Below are positions 43,393 through 52,642 of a DNA stretch of 64,000 nt, one piece after another. A program made the position numbers and the translations under genes. Origin of the DNA: Sphingomonas panacisoli (GTDB taxonomy: Bacteria; Pseudomonadota; Alphaproteobacteria; Sphingomonadales; Sphingomonadaceae); contig NZ_CP042306.1 of the NCBI RefSeq assembly GCF_007859635.1, positions 558,001 through 622,000 on the forward strand. The letters run 5' to 3'. How positions within the stretch are numbered: the stretch's first letter is position 1; each line of letters begins with the position of its first letter. The notes under the pieces were generated by a model. That model saw only the letters and a list, made by a program, of their open reading frames with translations. It had not been told where the DNA came from and made no database searches.

Positions 43393-44822
43393 GCGATATG
43401 GACTGCCTTCGTGATCATGTGCGCGGCGACGCCTTCGGGGCCGTCCTCCGACCCGAAGCCCGATTCCTTGACCCCGCCGAACGGCGCGTCGGGCCAGGTC
43501 AGGCGGACCTGGTTGATCGCTATCATCCCGGCTTCGACCGTCTCGCTCAGCATGTTTTGGCGTCGCCCGTTCTCGGTGAAGCAATAGGCGGCGAGGCCGT
43601 AGGGCAGGCGGTTGGCTTCGGCGACGGCGTCTTCGTCGGTCGCGAACGGGCGGATTAGTGCGACCGGGCCGAACGGCTCGTCGTTCATTGCCTTTGCCTC
43701 CAGCGGCACGTCGGCGATCACGGTCGGCTGGTAGAAGAAACCGCCGCCGTCGCCCGGCCCACCGCCCGCCAGCACGCGCGCGCCGATGCTCCGCGCATCC
43801 TCGACCATCGCGGCGATGGCGTCAGGCCGCCGCGAGTTCGCCATCGGACCCATATTGCTCGCGGCATCCAGACCGTTGCCGATGCTCATCTTCTTCGTCC
43901 GTTCGGCGAACCCCTCGACGAAGCGGTCGTAAATTCCCTGCTGCACGTGGAAGCGTGTCGGCGACACGCAGACCTGTCCCGCATTCCTGAACTTGTGCGC
44001 GACCAACGTATCCAGCGTCTTCTGCAGATCGCAATCGTCGAACACCAGCACCGGCGAGTGCCCGCCCAACTCCATCGTCATCCGCATCACGCTGTCTGCG
44101 GCGAGCTTCATCAGCGCCTTGCCGACCGGCACCGAGCCGGTGAAGCTCAGCTTTTTGGTCACCGGCGACGCGAGCAGATGGCGCGAAATCTGGTCGGGCA
44201 CGCCGAACACGATCTGCGCGATGTTGCCGGGCAGCCCGGCGTCCTGGAAACAGCGCATCACCTCGACCGCGCTGCCCGGCGTCTCCTCGCTCGGCTTGAG
44301 GATAATCGAGCAGCCTGCCGCGATCGCCGGTGCCACCTTGCGCACGACGTTGAGCGCCGGGAAATTCCACGCGCAGAATGCCGCGACCGGGCCGACCGGC
44401 TGGTGCAGCACCATGCTGCGCATCCCTGGCGGGCGCATCAGGACGCGGCCATAGACGCGCTGGCCCTCGGCGGCGTGGAACTCGATCAGCCCGGCCGAAG
44501 CGAGCACTTCGCCCTTGGCCTCGGCGAACGGCTTGCCCTGTTCCATCGTCGCGACGCGCGCGATGTGTTCGGCACGCTCGCGGATCAGCGCCGCCGCCCG
44601 GTTGAGGATGACCGCGCGCGCTTCCGGTGCGACCTTGCGCCATTCGGCGAACCCGCGCTCCGCCGCGGCCAGCGCGCGGTCGAGATCGGCGATCGTCGCC
44701 AGCGGCAGATCGGCCTGGCCTTCACCGGTCGCGGGGTTGAGCAGCCGGTGCGTGTCGCGCCCGCCGCCGCTGATCCATTCGCCGTCGATGTAGAGGCCGA
44801 GCTGTGCAGGATAGTCCGTCAT
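43389..44822 (-). CDS. NAD(P)-dependent aldehyde dehydrogenase (succinate-semialdehyde type)
   Basis: A 477-residue ALDH. FCAWNFPALNVVRKVAPAIA is the cofactor pocket, SFTGSVPVGKALMKLAADSV the nucleotide loop, MELGGHSPVLVFDDCD holds the general-base Glu and NAGQVCVSPTRFH the nucleophile Cys. It resembles GabD/succinate-semialdehyde dehydrogenases. It is the first gene of a three-gene operon with a ThDP decarboxylase and GNAT, suggesting a 2-oxoacid-to-acid route. Start ATG 44822. Confidence 0.92.
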   Translation of the reverse strand: MTDYPAQLGLYIDGEWISGGGRDTHRLLNPATGEGQADLPLATIADLDRALAAAERGFAEWRKVAPEARAVILNRAAALIRERAEHIARVATMEQGKPFAEAKGEVLASAGLIEFHAAEGQRVYGRVLMRPPGMRSMVLHQPVGPVAAFCAWNFPALNVVRKVAPAIAAGCSIILKPSEETPGSAVEVMRCFQDAGLPGNIAQIVFGVPDQISRHLLASPVTKKLSFTGSVPVGKALMKLAADSVMRMTMELGGHSPVLVFDDCDLQKTLDTLVAHKFRNAGQVCVSPTRFHVQQGIYDRFVEGFAERTKKMSIGNGLDAASNMGPMANSRRPDAIAAMVEDARSIGARVLAGGGPGDGGGFFYQPTVIADVPLEAKAMNDEPFGPVALIRPFATDEDAVAEANRLPYGLAAYCFTENGRRQNMLSETVEAGMIAINQVRLTWPDAPFGGVKESGFGSEDGPEGVAAHMITKAVHIA

Positions 44823-44853
44823 GCCGCGTCCTCTACGCCCCTTGGCGCGCGGT

Positions 44854-45921
44854 TCAAGCCACCGGCGTGGCGTCGCTCTCGACCAGTTCGCGCCACAGCA
44901 TCACCAGCACCGCCATCGTCGCGGGACCGACGAACAGCCCGAGCAGCCCCAGCGTCTCTACTCCGCCCAGAATGCCGATCAGCACCCACAAGAACGGCAG
45001 TTTGGTCGCGCCCCCGATCAACAGCGGGCGGACGAAATGGCCGGCGACGAACTCGACGCCGAAACCGATCACGGCGACCGCGATGGCGCCGCCGACCGAT
45101 CCTTGCGCGAGCAACAGCAACGCGGCGATGACGAAGGCGACGACCGGGCCGAACGGGATCATCGCCGCCAGCGCGGTGAACACGCCGAGCAGGACCGGGT
45201 GCGGCACGCCGAGCACGAAATAGACCACCGTCATCACCACGCCGACGCCGAGCCCGACCAACACCAGCCCATCGATCGTCCCGCGCACCGACAGCAATGC
45301 CTGATGTCCGATCCGCTCGCCGGTCGGGCCGAGCATCTTCTCGCTCGCGCGGCGGCATTGTGCGACGATCGCGTCGCGGTCGCGGACCAGGAAGAACAAG
45401 GCCAACAGCGTGAAGCCGAAGATCACCGAACGATGCGCGATCCCCTTGCCGATCAGCGTGCCGTTGGTCGCGATCAGCGTGTGGTTGAGCCCGTCGAGAT
45501 AGGCGGTCGCCGCGACCGGATCGGCGAAATGGTCGCGCCACCAATTGGTTAGCTCGCTGCTGCCGAACGGCAAGGCCGCGATCCACGCCGGCGGCGGTAC
45601 CCCGTCGTGTCGCGCCTGGGCGATCCAGCCGATAATGTCGTGTGCCTCGCGCGCGCCCTGCGCGATCCCGAATCCGATCGGGACGAGCACGATCAGCGCG
45701 AAGGCGAGCGTGAAGAGTAGGGCGATCAGGCTGCGCGATGTCGTGGGAAAGCGTGCTTCGGCACGATCGACCAACGGATCGATCGCGACGGCGATCACGA
45801 CCGCCCAGATCAGGGCGGGCAGGAAACCGGCGACGATCCACAGCCCGAGCGCGACGAGTAAGGCGATCAGCGTGGCGCGGGCGATAATGCCGCGGCGGGC
45901 ATCGGGGGTCGGGCTGGGCAT
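44854..45921 (-). CDS. AI-2E (TqsA/PerM) family transporter
   Basis: A 355-residue polytopic protein with eight predicted helices, beginning ATLIALLVALGLWIVAGFLP and ending with LPFLWVLIGILGGVETLGLL. The family includes TqsA (autoinducer-2 export) and PerM; other members export Na+/Li+. The gene is oriented with the ALDH gene and 31 nt away, so it may be in the same transcript. The substrate is not assignable. Confidence 0.88.
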   Translation of the reverse strand: MPSPTPDARRGIIARATLIALLVALGLWIVAGFLPALIWAVVIAVAIDPLVDRAEARFPTTSRSLIALLFTLAFALIVLVPIGFGIAQGAREAHDIIGWIAQARHDGVPPPAWIAALPFGSSELTNWWRDHFADPVAATAYLDGLNHTLIATNGTLIGKGIAHRSVIFGFTLLALFFLVRDRDAIVAQCRRASEKMLGPTGERIGHQALLSVRGTIDGLVLVGLGVGVVMTVVYFVLGVPHPVLLGVFTALAAMIPFGPVVAFVIAALLLLAQGSVGGAIAVAVIGFGVEFVAGHFVRPLLIGGATKLPFLWVLIGILGGVETLGLLGLFVGPATMAVLVMLWRELVESDATPVA

Positions 45922-46000
45922 GGCGTCATGGTGCCGCGCACGGCGCTGGCGCGCAACAGCGGAACGTGCTGTGATGCGCTGGGGCTGGGGGAGCACGGAC

Positions 46001-47278
46001 ATGGACACAGTCGAAACGCGCCCGTTTGGGTTCTGGATGGCGACGGCCTTGGTCGTCGGCGGGATGATCGGGTCGGGTATCTTTCTGATGCCGGTCGGGC
46101 TCGCGCCGTTCGGCTGGACCGCGGTCGCGGCGTGGGCGATCAGCATCCTCGGCGCCGTGTCGCTGGCTTTTACGATGTCGCGCCTTGCCCAGGCGATGCC
46201 CCACGCGAGCGGCGCGGTGGCGGTCACCGGCGCGGCACTCGGCGAATTGCCCGGGGTGCTGGTCGGATGGAGCTATTGGGTGTCGGTGTGGTCGGCCAAT
46301 GCCGGCATCGCGATCGCCGCGACGAGCTATCTCGGATCGTTCGTGCCGTGGATCCGCGCCACACCGCTCAACGGCGCGCTCACCGCGGTCGCGCTGATCT
46401 GGCTGCTGACCTTGCTGAATCTCGGCGGCGCGAAGGCGGCGGGACGGTTCCAGGTGGTGACGACGGTTCTGAAGCTGGTGCCGCTGCTGACGGTGATAGT
46501 GCTCGCGGCTGGCGGGCTGATATCGGGCAGCGCTTCGCTCCCGGCCGGCGGATTAGCGGTCGGCGGCATCGCGAGCGCGATCACCCTGACGCTGTTTCCG
46601 CTGGTCGGGTTCGAAGCGGCGGGCGTCGCCGCCGAACGCGTGCGCGATCCGGCAAGGAACGTCATGCGCGCGTCGATGGCGGGGACGGCCGGCACCGGAT
46701 TGCTGTACCTGCTCGTCAGCATTGCCTTCCTGACCCTGCCGGCGACGAAGCTCGCCGCGTCGGGCGCGCCGTTCGAACTGCTCGTCTCGACGTTCTGGAG
46801 TGCAGGGCCGGCGCTGGCGATCGCTGCGTTCGCGGCGATCGCCGCGATCGGCGCGCTTAACGGCTGGGTGCTGATCCAGGGCGAGGTGCCGCTCGGCATG
46901 GCGCGCGCGGGATTGCTGCCCGGGTGGTTCGGCAAGGTGTCGGCGCGCGACGTGCCGGTGCGCGTGCTGGTTGTGTCGTCGGCGCTGGCCAGCCTGCTTG
47001 TCCTGTCCAACGCCAGCGCGTCGCTCGGCAACGTATTCGTCTTCGTCGCGACGCTCGCCACCTGTTCGACGCTGTGGCTCTACGCGGCGCTCGCGGTCGC
47101 CGCGATCAAGCATCGTATCGCGGTGCCGACGGCGGCCGTCGGACTGGCCTTTTCGATCGTCGCGTTCGTCGGTGCGGGCGAGAAGGCGTTCGCGTGGAGC
47201 TTCGCGCTGATGGCGACGGCAATCCCGCTTTACCTGGTCCGGCCGAAGCGCGGGCTAGCCGAACAAACGGCCGAATAG
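46001..47278 (+). CDS. APC family amino acid permease
   Basis: A 425-residue permease with about 12 helices. The first helix contains MIGSGIFLMPVGLAPFG, the conserved unwound GSGIF motif of APC transporters, and later MPHASGAVAVTGAALGELPG. The mid part LFPLVGFEAAGVAAERVRDP is the conserved TM6 region (GFE.....E). It is probably a proton-coupled amino acid or antiport system related to YjeH/arginine-agmatine types. GGGGGAG precedes ATG 46001. The end overlaps the convergent flavoprotein gene by 24 nt. Confidence 0.9.
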   Translation: MDTVETRPFGFWMATALVVGGMIGSGIFLMPVGLAPFGWTAVAAWAISILGAVSLAFTMSRLAQAMPHASGAVAVTGAALGELPGVLVGWSYWVSVWSANAGIAIAATSYLGSFVPWIRATPLNGALTAVALIWLLTLLNLGGAKAAGRFQVVTTVLKLVPLLTVIVLAAGGLISGSASLPAGGLAVGGIASAITLTLFPLVGFEAAGVAAERVRDPARNVMRASMAGTAGTGLLYLLVSIAFLTLPATKLAASGAPFELLVSTFWSAGPALAIAAFAAIAAIGALNGWVLIQGEVPLGMARAGLLPGWFGKVSARDVPVRVLVVSSALASLLVLSNASASLGNVFVFVATLATCSTLWLYAALAVAAIKHRIAVPTAAVGLAFSIVAFVGAGEKAFAWSFALMATAIPLYLVRPKRGLAEQTAE

Positions 47279-48850
47279 GCTGCGGTCACGCAAAATCTCG
47301 TGCGCGGCGTTGTGGCCCGGCGCGCCGGTGACGCCGCCGCCGGGATGCGTGCCGGAGCCGCACATATAAAGCCCCTTGATCGGGCTACGGTAATCGCCGT
47401 GGCCGAGCATCGGCCGCGCGGCCCAGAGTTGGTCGAGGCTCATATGGCCGTGGAAGATATCCCCGCCGATCAGCCCGAACTTGCGCTCGAGGTCGAGGGG
47501 TGAGTGGATCTGGCGCGCGATCACCGCGGATTTGAAATTGGGCGCGTGATGCGTGACGGTGTCGATGATCAGGTCGGCTACCGTTTCGCGGTGCGCATCC
47601 CAGTCGACCGCCGGATCGAACTGCTGACAGAACAGGCTGGCGACATGCTGGCCCGACGGAGCTAGGCTGTCGTCGACCGTGCTCGGGATCTTCATCTCGA
47701 CGATCGGTTGCTTCGACCAGCCGTTCGCCTTCGCGTCGGTGTAGGCGTGATCCATGTAATCGAGCGTCGGCGCGATGATGATCCCGGCGGTGTGGTGTTC
47801 GGCCTTTTCCTTGCCCGGCAGCACCGTGAAGTCGGGCAATTCGCTGAGCGCGACGTTCATGCGGAACGTGCCCGACCCGGTCTTGAAGCGGTCGATGCGG
47901 TGGGCGAAGTCGGCGGGCAGATCGGCGCGGTCGACCAACTGGCGGAACACGAGCGCCGGCCCGGCATTGGCGATGACGGTAGTGGCCGCGATCTCCTCGC
48001 CGCTCTCGAGCCGCACCCCGACCGCCTTGCCGCCATCGACCAGCACCTTAGCGACCCGCGCCTCCAGGCTGATCTCGACCCCCATCTCGGCGCACGCTTC
48101 GGCCATGTAGCGGGTGATGGCGCCCATGCCGCCGACGCTATGGCCCCACATGCCTTTCTTGCCGTTGATCTCCCCAAACACGTGGTGGAGCAGGACATAG
48201 GCGGAGCCCGGCGTGTCGGGGCTGGCGTAATTGCCGACCACCGCATCGAACCCGAATGCGGCCTGGATGAACTCGTTCTGGTACCAACCCTCCAGAAAGT
48301 CGCGCGCCGACTTGACGAACAGGTCCATCACATCGCGCTGCGCTTCGAGGTTCATCCCCGCGAGCCGCTTGCCCTGGACGGCTGCGGCGAGCAGCGCGCG
48401 CAATCCACCGCCGGCATTGGGCGGCGTCTTGAGCGCCATGTCGCGCAGCACCTCGGCGACGCGCTCTAATGCTTCCTCGTAGCGCGGGAAGGTATCGGCA
48501 TCCTTCTGCGAAAAGCGCGCAAACTCGGCCTGCGTTCGCGCCGTGCCGCCGCCGAGCTTCAGATAGCCGTCTTCGTGCGGGAAAAAGTTGCTGATCGTCC
48601 GCTCGACGATCCGCCAGCCGCGCTCGTGGAGCCGCATGTCGGCGATCACCTTGGGCCGCAACAGGCTGACGGTGTAGCTCGCGGTCGAATTGCGGAAGCC
48701 GGGCGCGAATTCCTCGGTTACCGCCGCGCCGCCGATAATGTCGCGGCGTTCGAGGATGCGGACCTTCAGGCCCGCGCGCGCGAGGTAGAATGCGCAAACC
48801 AAACCATTATGCCCACCACCGATGATCAGCGCGTCGTATCTGGTGGTCAT
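47255..48850 (-). CDS. FAD-dependent phytoene-desaturase-like oxidoreductase (PYROXD2/CrtI type)
   Basis: A 531-residue flavoprotein. The Rossmann start ALIIGGGHNGLVCAFYLARA binds FAD, and FHGHMSLDQLWAARPMLGHG near the end plus GLYMCGSGTHPGGGVTGAPG form the CrtI-like C-terminal FAD motif. The resemblance is to PYROXD2/phytoene-dehydrogenase-related proteins, which are not always carotenoid enzymes. It lies downstream of a Rieske oxygenase with 109 nt and a repeat between. Start ATG 48850; an in-frame ATG 9 nt upstream is possible. Confidence 0.88.
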   Translation of the reverse strand: MTTRYDALIIGGGHNGLVCAFYLARAGLKVRILERRDIIGGAAVTEEFAPGFRNSTASYTVSLLRPKVIADMRLHERGWRIVERTISNFFPHEDGYLKLGGGTARTQAEFARFSQKDADTFPRYEEALERVAEVLRDMALKTPPNAGGGLRALLAAAVQGKRLAGMNLEAQRDVMDLFVKSARDFLEGWYQNEFIQAAFGFDAVVGNYASPDTPGSAYVLLHHVFGEINGKKGMWGHSVGGMGAITRYMAEACAEMGVEISLEARVAKVLVDGGKAVGVRLESGEEIAATTVIANAGPALVFRQLVDRADLPADFAHRIDRFKTGSGTFRMNVALSELPDFTVLPGKEKAEHHTAGIIIAPTLDYMDHAYTDAKANGWSKQPIVEMKIPSTVDDSLAPSGQHVASLFCQQFDPAVDWDAHRETVADLIIDTVTHHAPNFKSAVIARQIHSPLDLERKFGLIGGDIFHGHMSLDQLWAARPMLGHGDYRSPIKGLYMCGSGTHPGGGVTGAPGHNAAHEILRDRSLFGRLFG

Positions 48851-48864
48851 CGCTCTCATTCTTC

Positions 48865-48957
48865 CGTCATGCTGAACTTGTTTCAGCATCCACCGCGCAA
48901 CATGCGACGACGTAGCTGATGGTGCGGTGGACCCTGAAACAAGTTCAGGGTGACGGC
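48865..48957. repeat. Intergenic palindromic repeat, family D copy 2
   Basis: CGTCATGCTGAACTTGTTTC then AGCATCCACCGC, and the inverse GCGGTGGACCCTGAAACAAG then TTCAGGGTGACGG. It lies between the Rieske oxygenase and the flavoprotein. The left arm is the GTCATGCTGAAC-type palindrome widespread in sphingomonads. Confidence 0.88.
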
Positions 48958-48959
48958 AA

Positions 48960-50141
48960 TCAGGGATCGATCGGCCGGGGTCGGCGGCTCCAGCCCGACG
49001 CGGGGGCACGGTGCTGGCGCGCTTCGGGAATCAGGCCGCGGATCTTCTTGGCGAAGCTGCGCAGGCACACCTCGCTCGCCCCGATCGGGCCGGCGGTGTA
49101 ACTGCGGCTGGCCATGCCCTGCTGGACGCGCTCGATCAGCCAGGTGTCCTCGGCATTGACCACGCGGTTGATCCGCCAATTGGCGTAGCGCACCAGCTTC
49201 ATCTCGCGGCGATCATCGGGCAACGCGAACGCCATCTCGCGCAGCACGCACGTCGTCGGGCCGGTCGGCAGCCACTGCATGAAATCGATCTGATCCGCGT
49301 AGAGGTCGAACGCCATGTTCGGCCAGAGTTTGTAATAGAGCCACAGCCGCTGGTTCGCGTCGGGCAGATGATCCACCCGCGGCAGGTGCTTCTGGTAGAA
49401 GCGCTCCCACGGATTATCGGAGATGCGATCGACGATCTGCCCCGACATTTTGTCGACCCATGGCTGCGCTTCGATCGCATAGGATTTGCCGAACAGCCGC
49501 GTGAGCCCGTCATGCGCGACCGGAATGTGGAGGTTGTCCGAATAATTGTCGCCGACATTCTTCCAGTTGACCGCGCGATCGCGCAGGCGAACCGGGCTGA
49601 TGCAGCGCATGTCCTCGAACCGATACGGCGCGATCTCGTGATCGTACGGCGCCATCATCGCGGAAACCGATGGCCCGTCGCCCTCCAGCCGGACAAAGAC
49701 GAACCCGCGCCAGATCTCGACATCGACCGGCGCCAGGCCATTGTCCTCCAGCCGCAACGCCGGATAGTCGCCCTTCATCGGTACCCCGGTCAGCCGCCCG
49801 TCGCTCGCATAGGTCCAGGCGTGGTACGGACAGACGAGCTTCTTCGCGCATCCCGCCGGCCCTTCGACCAGCCGCATCGCACGGTGGCGGCAGACGTTGC
49901 TGAAGCCGCGCACCTGGCCGTCGTCGCCACGGATGACGACGACGCTCTCGCCGAGATAATCGATCGTGTGGAAATCGCCTGGTCGGGCGATCTGGCTGTC
50001 GTGGCACACGATCTGCCACGACGGACGGATCACGCGTTCCGTCTCGACCCCGAAATACTCGGCATCGGTGTAGAGCCAGCCGGGCAAGCTCCAGTCGGCG
50101 TCGGGATCCAAATCCTCGATATCGGCAAAACGGCGGGCCAT
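48960..50141 (-). CDS. Rieske non-heme iron ring-hydroxylating oxygenase, alpha subunit
   Basis: A 393-residue oxygenase. The Rieske cluster ligands Cys84, His86, Cys104 and His107 lie in NVCRHRAM and LVCPYHAW. The mononuclear iron site is in DNYSDNLHIPVAHDG (two His; one Asp later). These enzymes hydroxylate aromatics, betaine-like or sterol substrates; no ferredoxin or reductase gene is adjacent, although the 2Fe-2S ferredoxin at 57922-58239 is not far. With the PYROXD2-like gene downstream it may form a two-step oxidation route. Divergent neighbours unknown. Confidence 0.92.
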   Translation of the reverse strand: MARRFADIEDLDPDADWSLPGWLYTDAEYFGVETERVIRPSWQIVCHDSQIARPGDFHTIDYLGESVVVIRGDDGQVRGFSNVCRHRAMRLVEGPAGCAKKLVCPYHAWTYASDGRLTGVPMKGDYPALRLEDNGLAPVDVEIWRGFVFVRLEGDGPSVSAMMAPYDHEIAPYRFEDMRCISPVRLRDRAVNWKNVGDNYSDNLHIPVAHDGLTRLFGKSYAIEAQPWVDKMSGQIVDRISDNPWERFYQKHLPRVDHLPDANQRLWLYYKLWPNMAFDLYADQIDFMQWLPTGPTTCVLREMAFALPDDRREMKLVRYANWRINRVVNAEDTWLIERVQQGMASRSYTAGPIGASEVCLRSFAKKIRGLIPEARQHRAPASGWSRRPRPIDP

Positions 50142-50196
50142 GTGCCGTGCCTAGCAGAGGTCGCGGCGGAAACGTAGAGTGACGAAAAGTGGGTCG

Positions 50197-50568
50197 CTAG
50201 ACCGGCAGCGCCGTCCGCTGGTCCTGGCACCTGAGCACGGCCGCCGTGATGTGCTGGGCAATGGCGCCGCGCGACAGCGAGCTTGCGCGGGCATGTTCGC
50301 ATGAGTCGAACCACAGACGGATTTGCTGCGCGAGCGTGCCGCAACCCCGCGATTTGCGACCGGTCGCGCAAAAATCGAGCAGAGCCAGGCGTTCCTCGAT
50401 GCGCTTGGCGCTCGCGCCCGAGGACGCCAATTCCTGTACCTCGTCCGCGGTGGCCGAGACGCTTGCCTTGTACGAGACATGGCCACCAAGCGGTTGCACG
50501 ACGGCATGTGCGGCCGTGGCTGACCCGGGCTGTTGCTGCTCCATATACATAAGCGGCGATCCGATCAT
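50197..50568 (-). CDS. Hypothetical protein near LytS/LytTR pair
   Basis: About 123 residues, beginning MIGSPLMYMEQQQPGSATAA and containing ADEVQELASSGASAKRIEER then LALLDFCATGRKSRGCGTLA. The second half could be a helical bundle. ATG 50568, 50550 or 50586 are all possible and none has a clear ribosome site. The opposite strand is also open, so this call is tentative. Confidence 0.35.
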   Translation of the reverse strand: MIGSPLMYMEQQQPGSATAAHAVVQPLGGHVSYKASVSATADEVQELASSGASAKRIEERLALLDFCATGRKSRGCGTLAQQIRLWFDSCEHARASSLSRGAIAQHITAAVLRCQDQRTALPV

Positions 50569-50697
50569 GTGACGCACAGAAGACATACCCGGATGGTGAC
50601 GTATTCCGCGTGGGCCCGCTTCGTCTTTGCTACGAAGCGGCCGATCCGTGTCGCGAATCAGGGTCGTCGCGCCCCGCGGCTGTGTTAAGCCGTCGAT

Positions 50698-51777
50698 GTG
50701 CAGCTCGGGGCGAACCAGGCAAAGGCGGAAAGGGCCGATTGGCGGCACGTCGCCGTCCTTGCCGCCGGATTCTGGCTGCTGCAGCTCTTTTCGACCACGG
50801 CCCAGCGCGCGGTGTTCGCTGCGTCCGAAACGCCGCTGCTTTTCATCGTGCCGCGGTCGCTGGCGTCGCTGATGGGCGTGCTGATCACGCTCGCATTCTG
50901 GCTCGTGCTGCGCCGCGCGCAGAGCTGGCGGTCGATGCTGCTGCTGATCGTGGCCCTGGTTCCGGTTGCAGCCATGCTGCATGCGGCCGGCAATTTCCTG
51001 TTGTTCGACCTGTTCTTCAGGGAAGAGAATCGCCGTGGGGCGACGGTGGAATCCTATGCCATGGCGTGCATCGGCTGGGCGTGGGCCTATGCGACCGTGG
51101 GCAGTCTGGTGGCCGCCTGGATCTATCTGATGCGGGGTCGCGCCGAAGAGCGCCGGAACGACCTGCTGCACGATCTCGCGCGCACGGCGCAACTCGACGC
51201 CCTTCGCTATCAGATACGGCCGCACTTCCTGTTCAATACGCTGAACGCGGTAGCGGCGCTGATCCATGTCGGCCGCAGCACGGATGCCGAAGCGATGGTC
51301 GAGAATCTGTCCGATTACATGCGCACCACCCTGGAATTCGCGCAGTCGGAATTCGTCGCGCTCCGCGATGAGGTCGGTTTGCAAAAGCTCTATCTCGATA
51401 TCGAGCAGACGCGTTTTCCGGATCGCCTGGCGACACGGATCGACGTGCCGGACACGCTCGTCTCGACGCCCGTTCCCAGCCTGATCCTGCAGCCGCTGGT
51501 CGAAAACGCGATCAAGCACGGGGTCGCGCGCGGTCGCGGGCTGACGCGGATCGACATCTTGGTCGAGGACCAGCCCACCGGGGTATCGCTGAAAGTCTCG
51601 AACGACGCCGAGGCCCAAGAAGCGCCGGCGTCCGGCCATCGCATCGGTCTCGACAATGTGCGCCGGCGTCTCGAACTGCTTTACGGTGAGCAAGCTTCCT
51701 TTGCCGCCGGGTTCAATAGTATGAACCGGTTCGAGGTCAGCTTCACGATCCCGAGACCGTCCGCCGATGACGATTAG
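50698..51777 (+). CDS. LytS/YehU-like sensor histidine kinase
   Basis: A 359-residue sensor kinase. The first ~145 residues hold four membrane helices (VLAAGFWLLQLFSTTAQRAV, ASLMGVLITLAFWLVLRR, MLLLIVALVPVAAMLHAAGN, GWAWAYATVGSLVAAWIYLM). The His_kinase motif QIRPHFLFNTLNAV gives His176, and PLVENAIKHGVARG and GLDNVRRRLELLYG are the N and G boxes. The start is GTG 50698 (AGCCGTCGAT upstream). The stop overlaps the response regulator by 11 nt. It probably senses a membrane or envelope signal. Confidence 0.92.
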   Translation: MQLGANQAKAERADWRHVAVLAAGFWLLQLFSTTAQRAVFAASETPLLFIVPRSLASLMGVLITLAFWLVLRRAQSWRSMLLLIVALVPVAAMLHAAGNFLLFDLFFREENRRGATVESYAMACIGWAWAYATVGSLVAAWIYLMRGRAEERRNDLLHDLARTAQLDALRYQIRPHFLFNTLNAVAALIHVGRSTDAEAMVENLSDYMRTTLEFAQSEFVALRDEVGLQKLYLDIEQTRFPDRLATRIDVPDTLVSTPVPSLILQPLVENAIKHGVARGRGLTRIDILVEDQPTGVSLKVSNDAEAQEAPASGHRIGLDNVRRRLELLYGEQASFAAGFNSMNRFEVSFTIPRPSADDD

Positions 51778-52552
51778 CGTCCTGTTATGCGACGACGAAC
51801 CGCTGGCTCGGCTGCGCCTCAATAGCCTGCTGGCCGAGACCGACGATGTCGAGATCATGGGCGAGGTGCCCGATGGTCTCCAGGCGATCGCGTTCATCCG
51901 GGAACGGTCGCCCGACGTCGTGCTGCTCGACATGGAAATGCCGGGCCTGGACGGCGCGGGCGTCGTCGAGCGCCTGGCAACCGGTGCCGTCGAACGCCCC
52001 CCGCTGATCATCTTCGTGACCGCGTTCAGTCGGTTTGCCGTCGATGCCTTCGAATGCGGTGCGGTGGATTTTCTGACCAAGCCGGTCAGGCGCGAACGCC
52101 TGTATCAAGCGCTCGCGCGGGCGCGTCAGGCGCTGGCCGGCCGCGAGGCGCAGCGACGACTGGCCGAACTGACGGCGAACCTGCCGCGATTGCGGGACGA
52201 CGGGCAGCCCGACCGAATCTGGGTCCGCCACGGTCAGGAGCAAGTCGGTATCCCCATCGACAGCATCGACCGCATCGTTGCCGAACGGGAATATGTGCGG
52301 ATTTACAGCGGCGACCGCACTTGGCTGCATCGTTCGCCCTTGTCGGCTATGGAAAAGACGCTCGCGGAGAGCAATCTGCTGCGCGTTCACCGGTCGCATA
52401 TCGTCGCTCCGGCTCGCGTCGCCGCGGTGCAAAGGACGCCGAACGGCGAGCAAGTGCTGATCATGACGAGCGGCGATCGCGTGCCGGTCAGTAGGAATTA
52501 TCGCGCGGCGCTCGCGCGCATCGACCGCTCGCTCTATCGCGAAAAGCCCTGA
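51767..52552 (+). CDS. LytTR family response regulator
   Basis: A 261-residue response regulator with receiver domain (CDDEPLARLRLNSLL; phosphoacceptor Asp55 in VVLLDMEMPG; Lys in LTKPVRR) and LytTR DNA-binding domain (DSIDRIVAEREYVRIYSGDR ... LLRVHRSHIVAPARVAAVQR). It overlaps the kinase gene, so the pair is co-translated. Probable targets are nearby genes such as the serine hydrolase, whose upstream gap holds the inverted pair GCGGCCG...CGGCCGC. Confidence 0.93.
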   Translation: MTISVLLCDDEPLARLRLNSLLAETDDVEIMGEVPDGLQAIAFIRERSPDVVLLDMEMPGLDGAGVVERLATGAVERPPLIIFVTAFSRFAVDAFECGAVDFLTKPVRRERLYQALARARQALAGREAQRRLAELTANLPRLRDDGQPDRIWVRHGQEQVGIPIDSIDRIVAEREYVRIYSGDRTWLHRSPLSAMEKTLAESNLLRVHRSHIVAPARVAAVQRTPNGEQVLIMTSGDRVPVSRNYRAALARIDRSLYREKP

Positions 52553-52642
52553 CGCCTGTTTCGCGAAGTGATCGCTGCGGCCGTGAGCGATTGCTCTCGG
52601 CCGCGACATGTCTAAGCTGACGATCAATATTCAACAGGGGGG

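Noticed and set aside
50197..52080. A long minus-strand frame of over 600 codons across the LytS/LytTR genes
   Set aside because: Only its 3' ~120 codons lie outside the kinase and regulator genes; the rest is antisense shadow.
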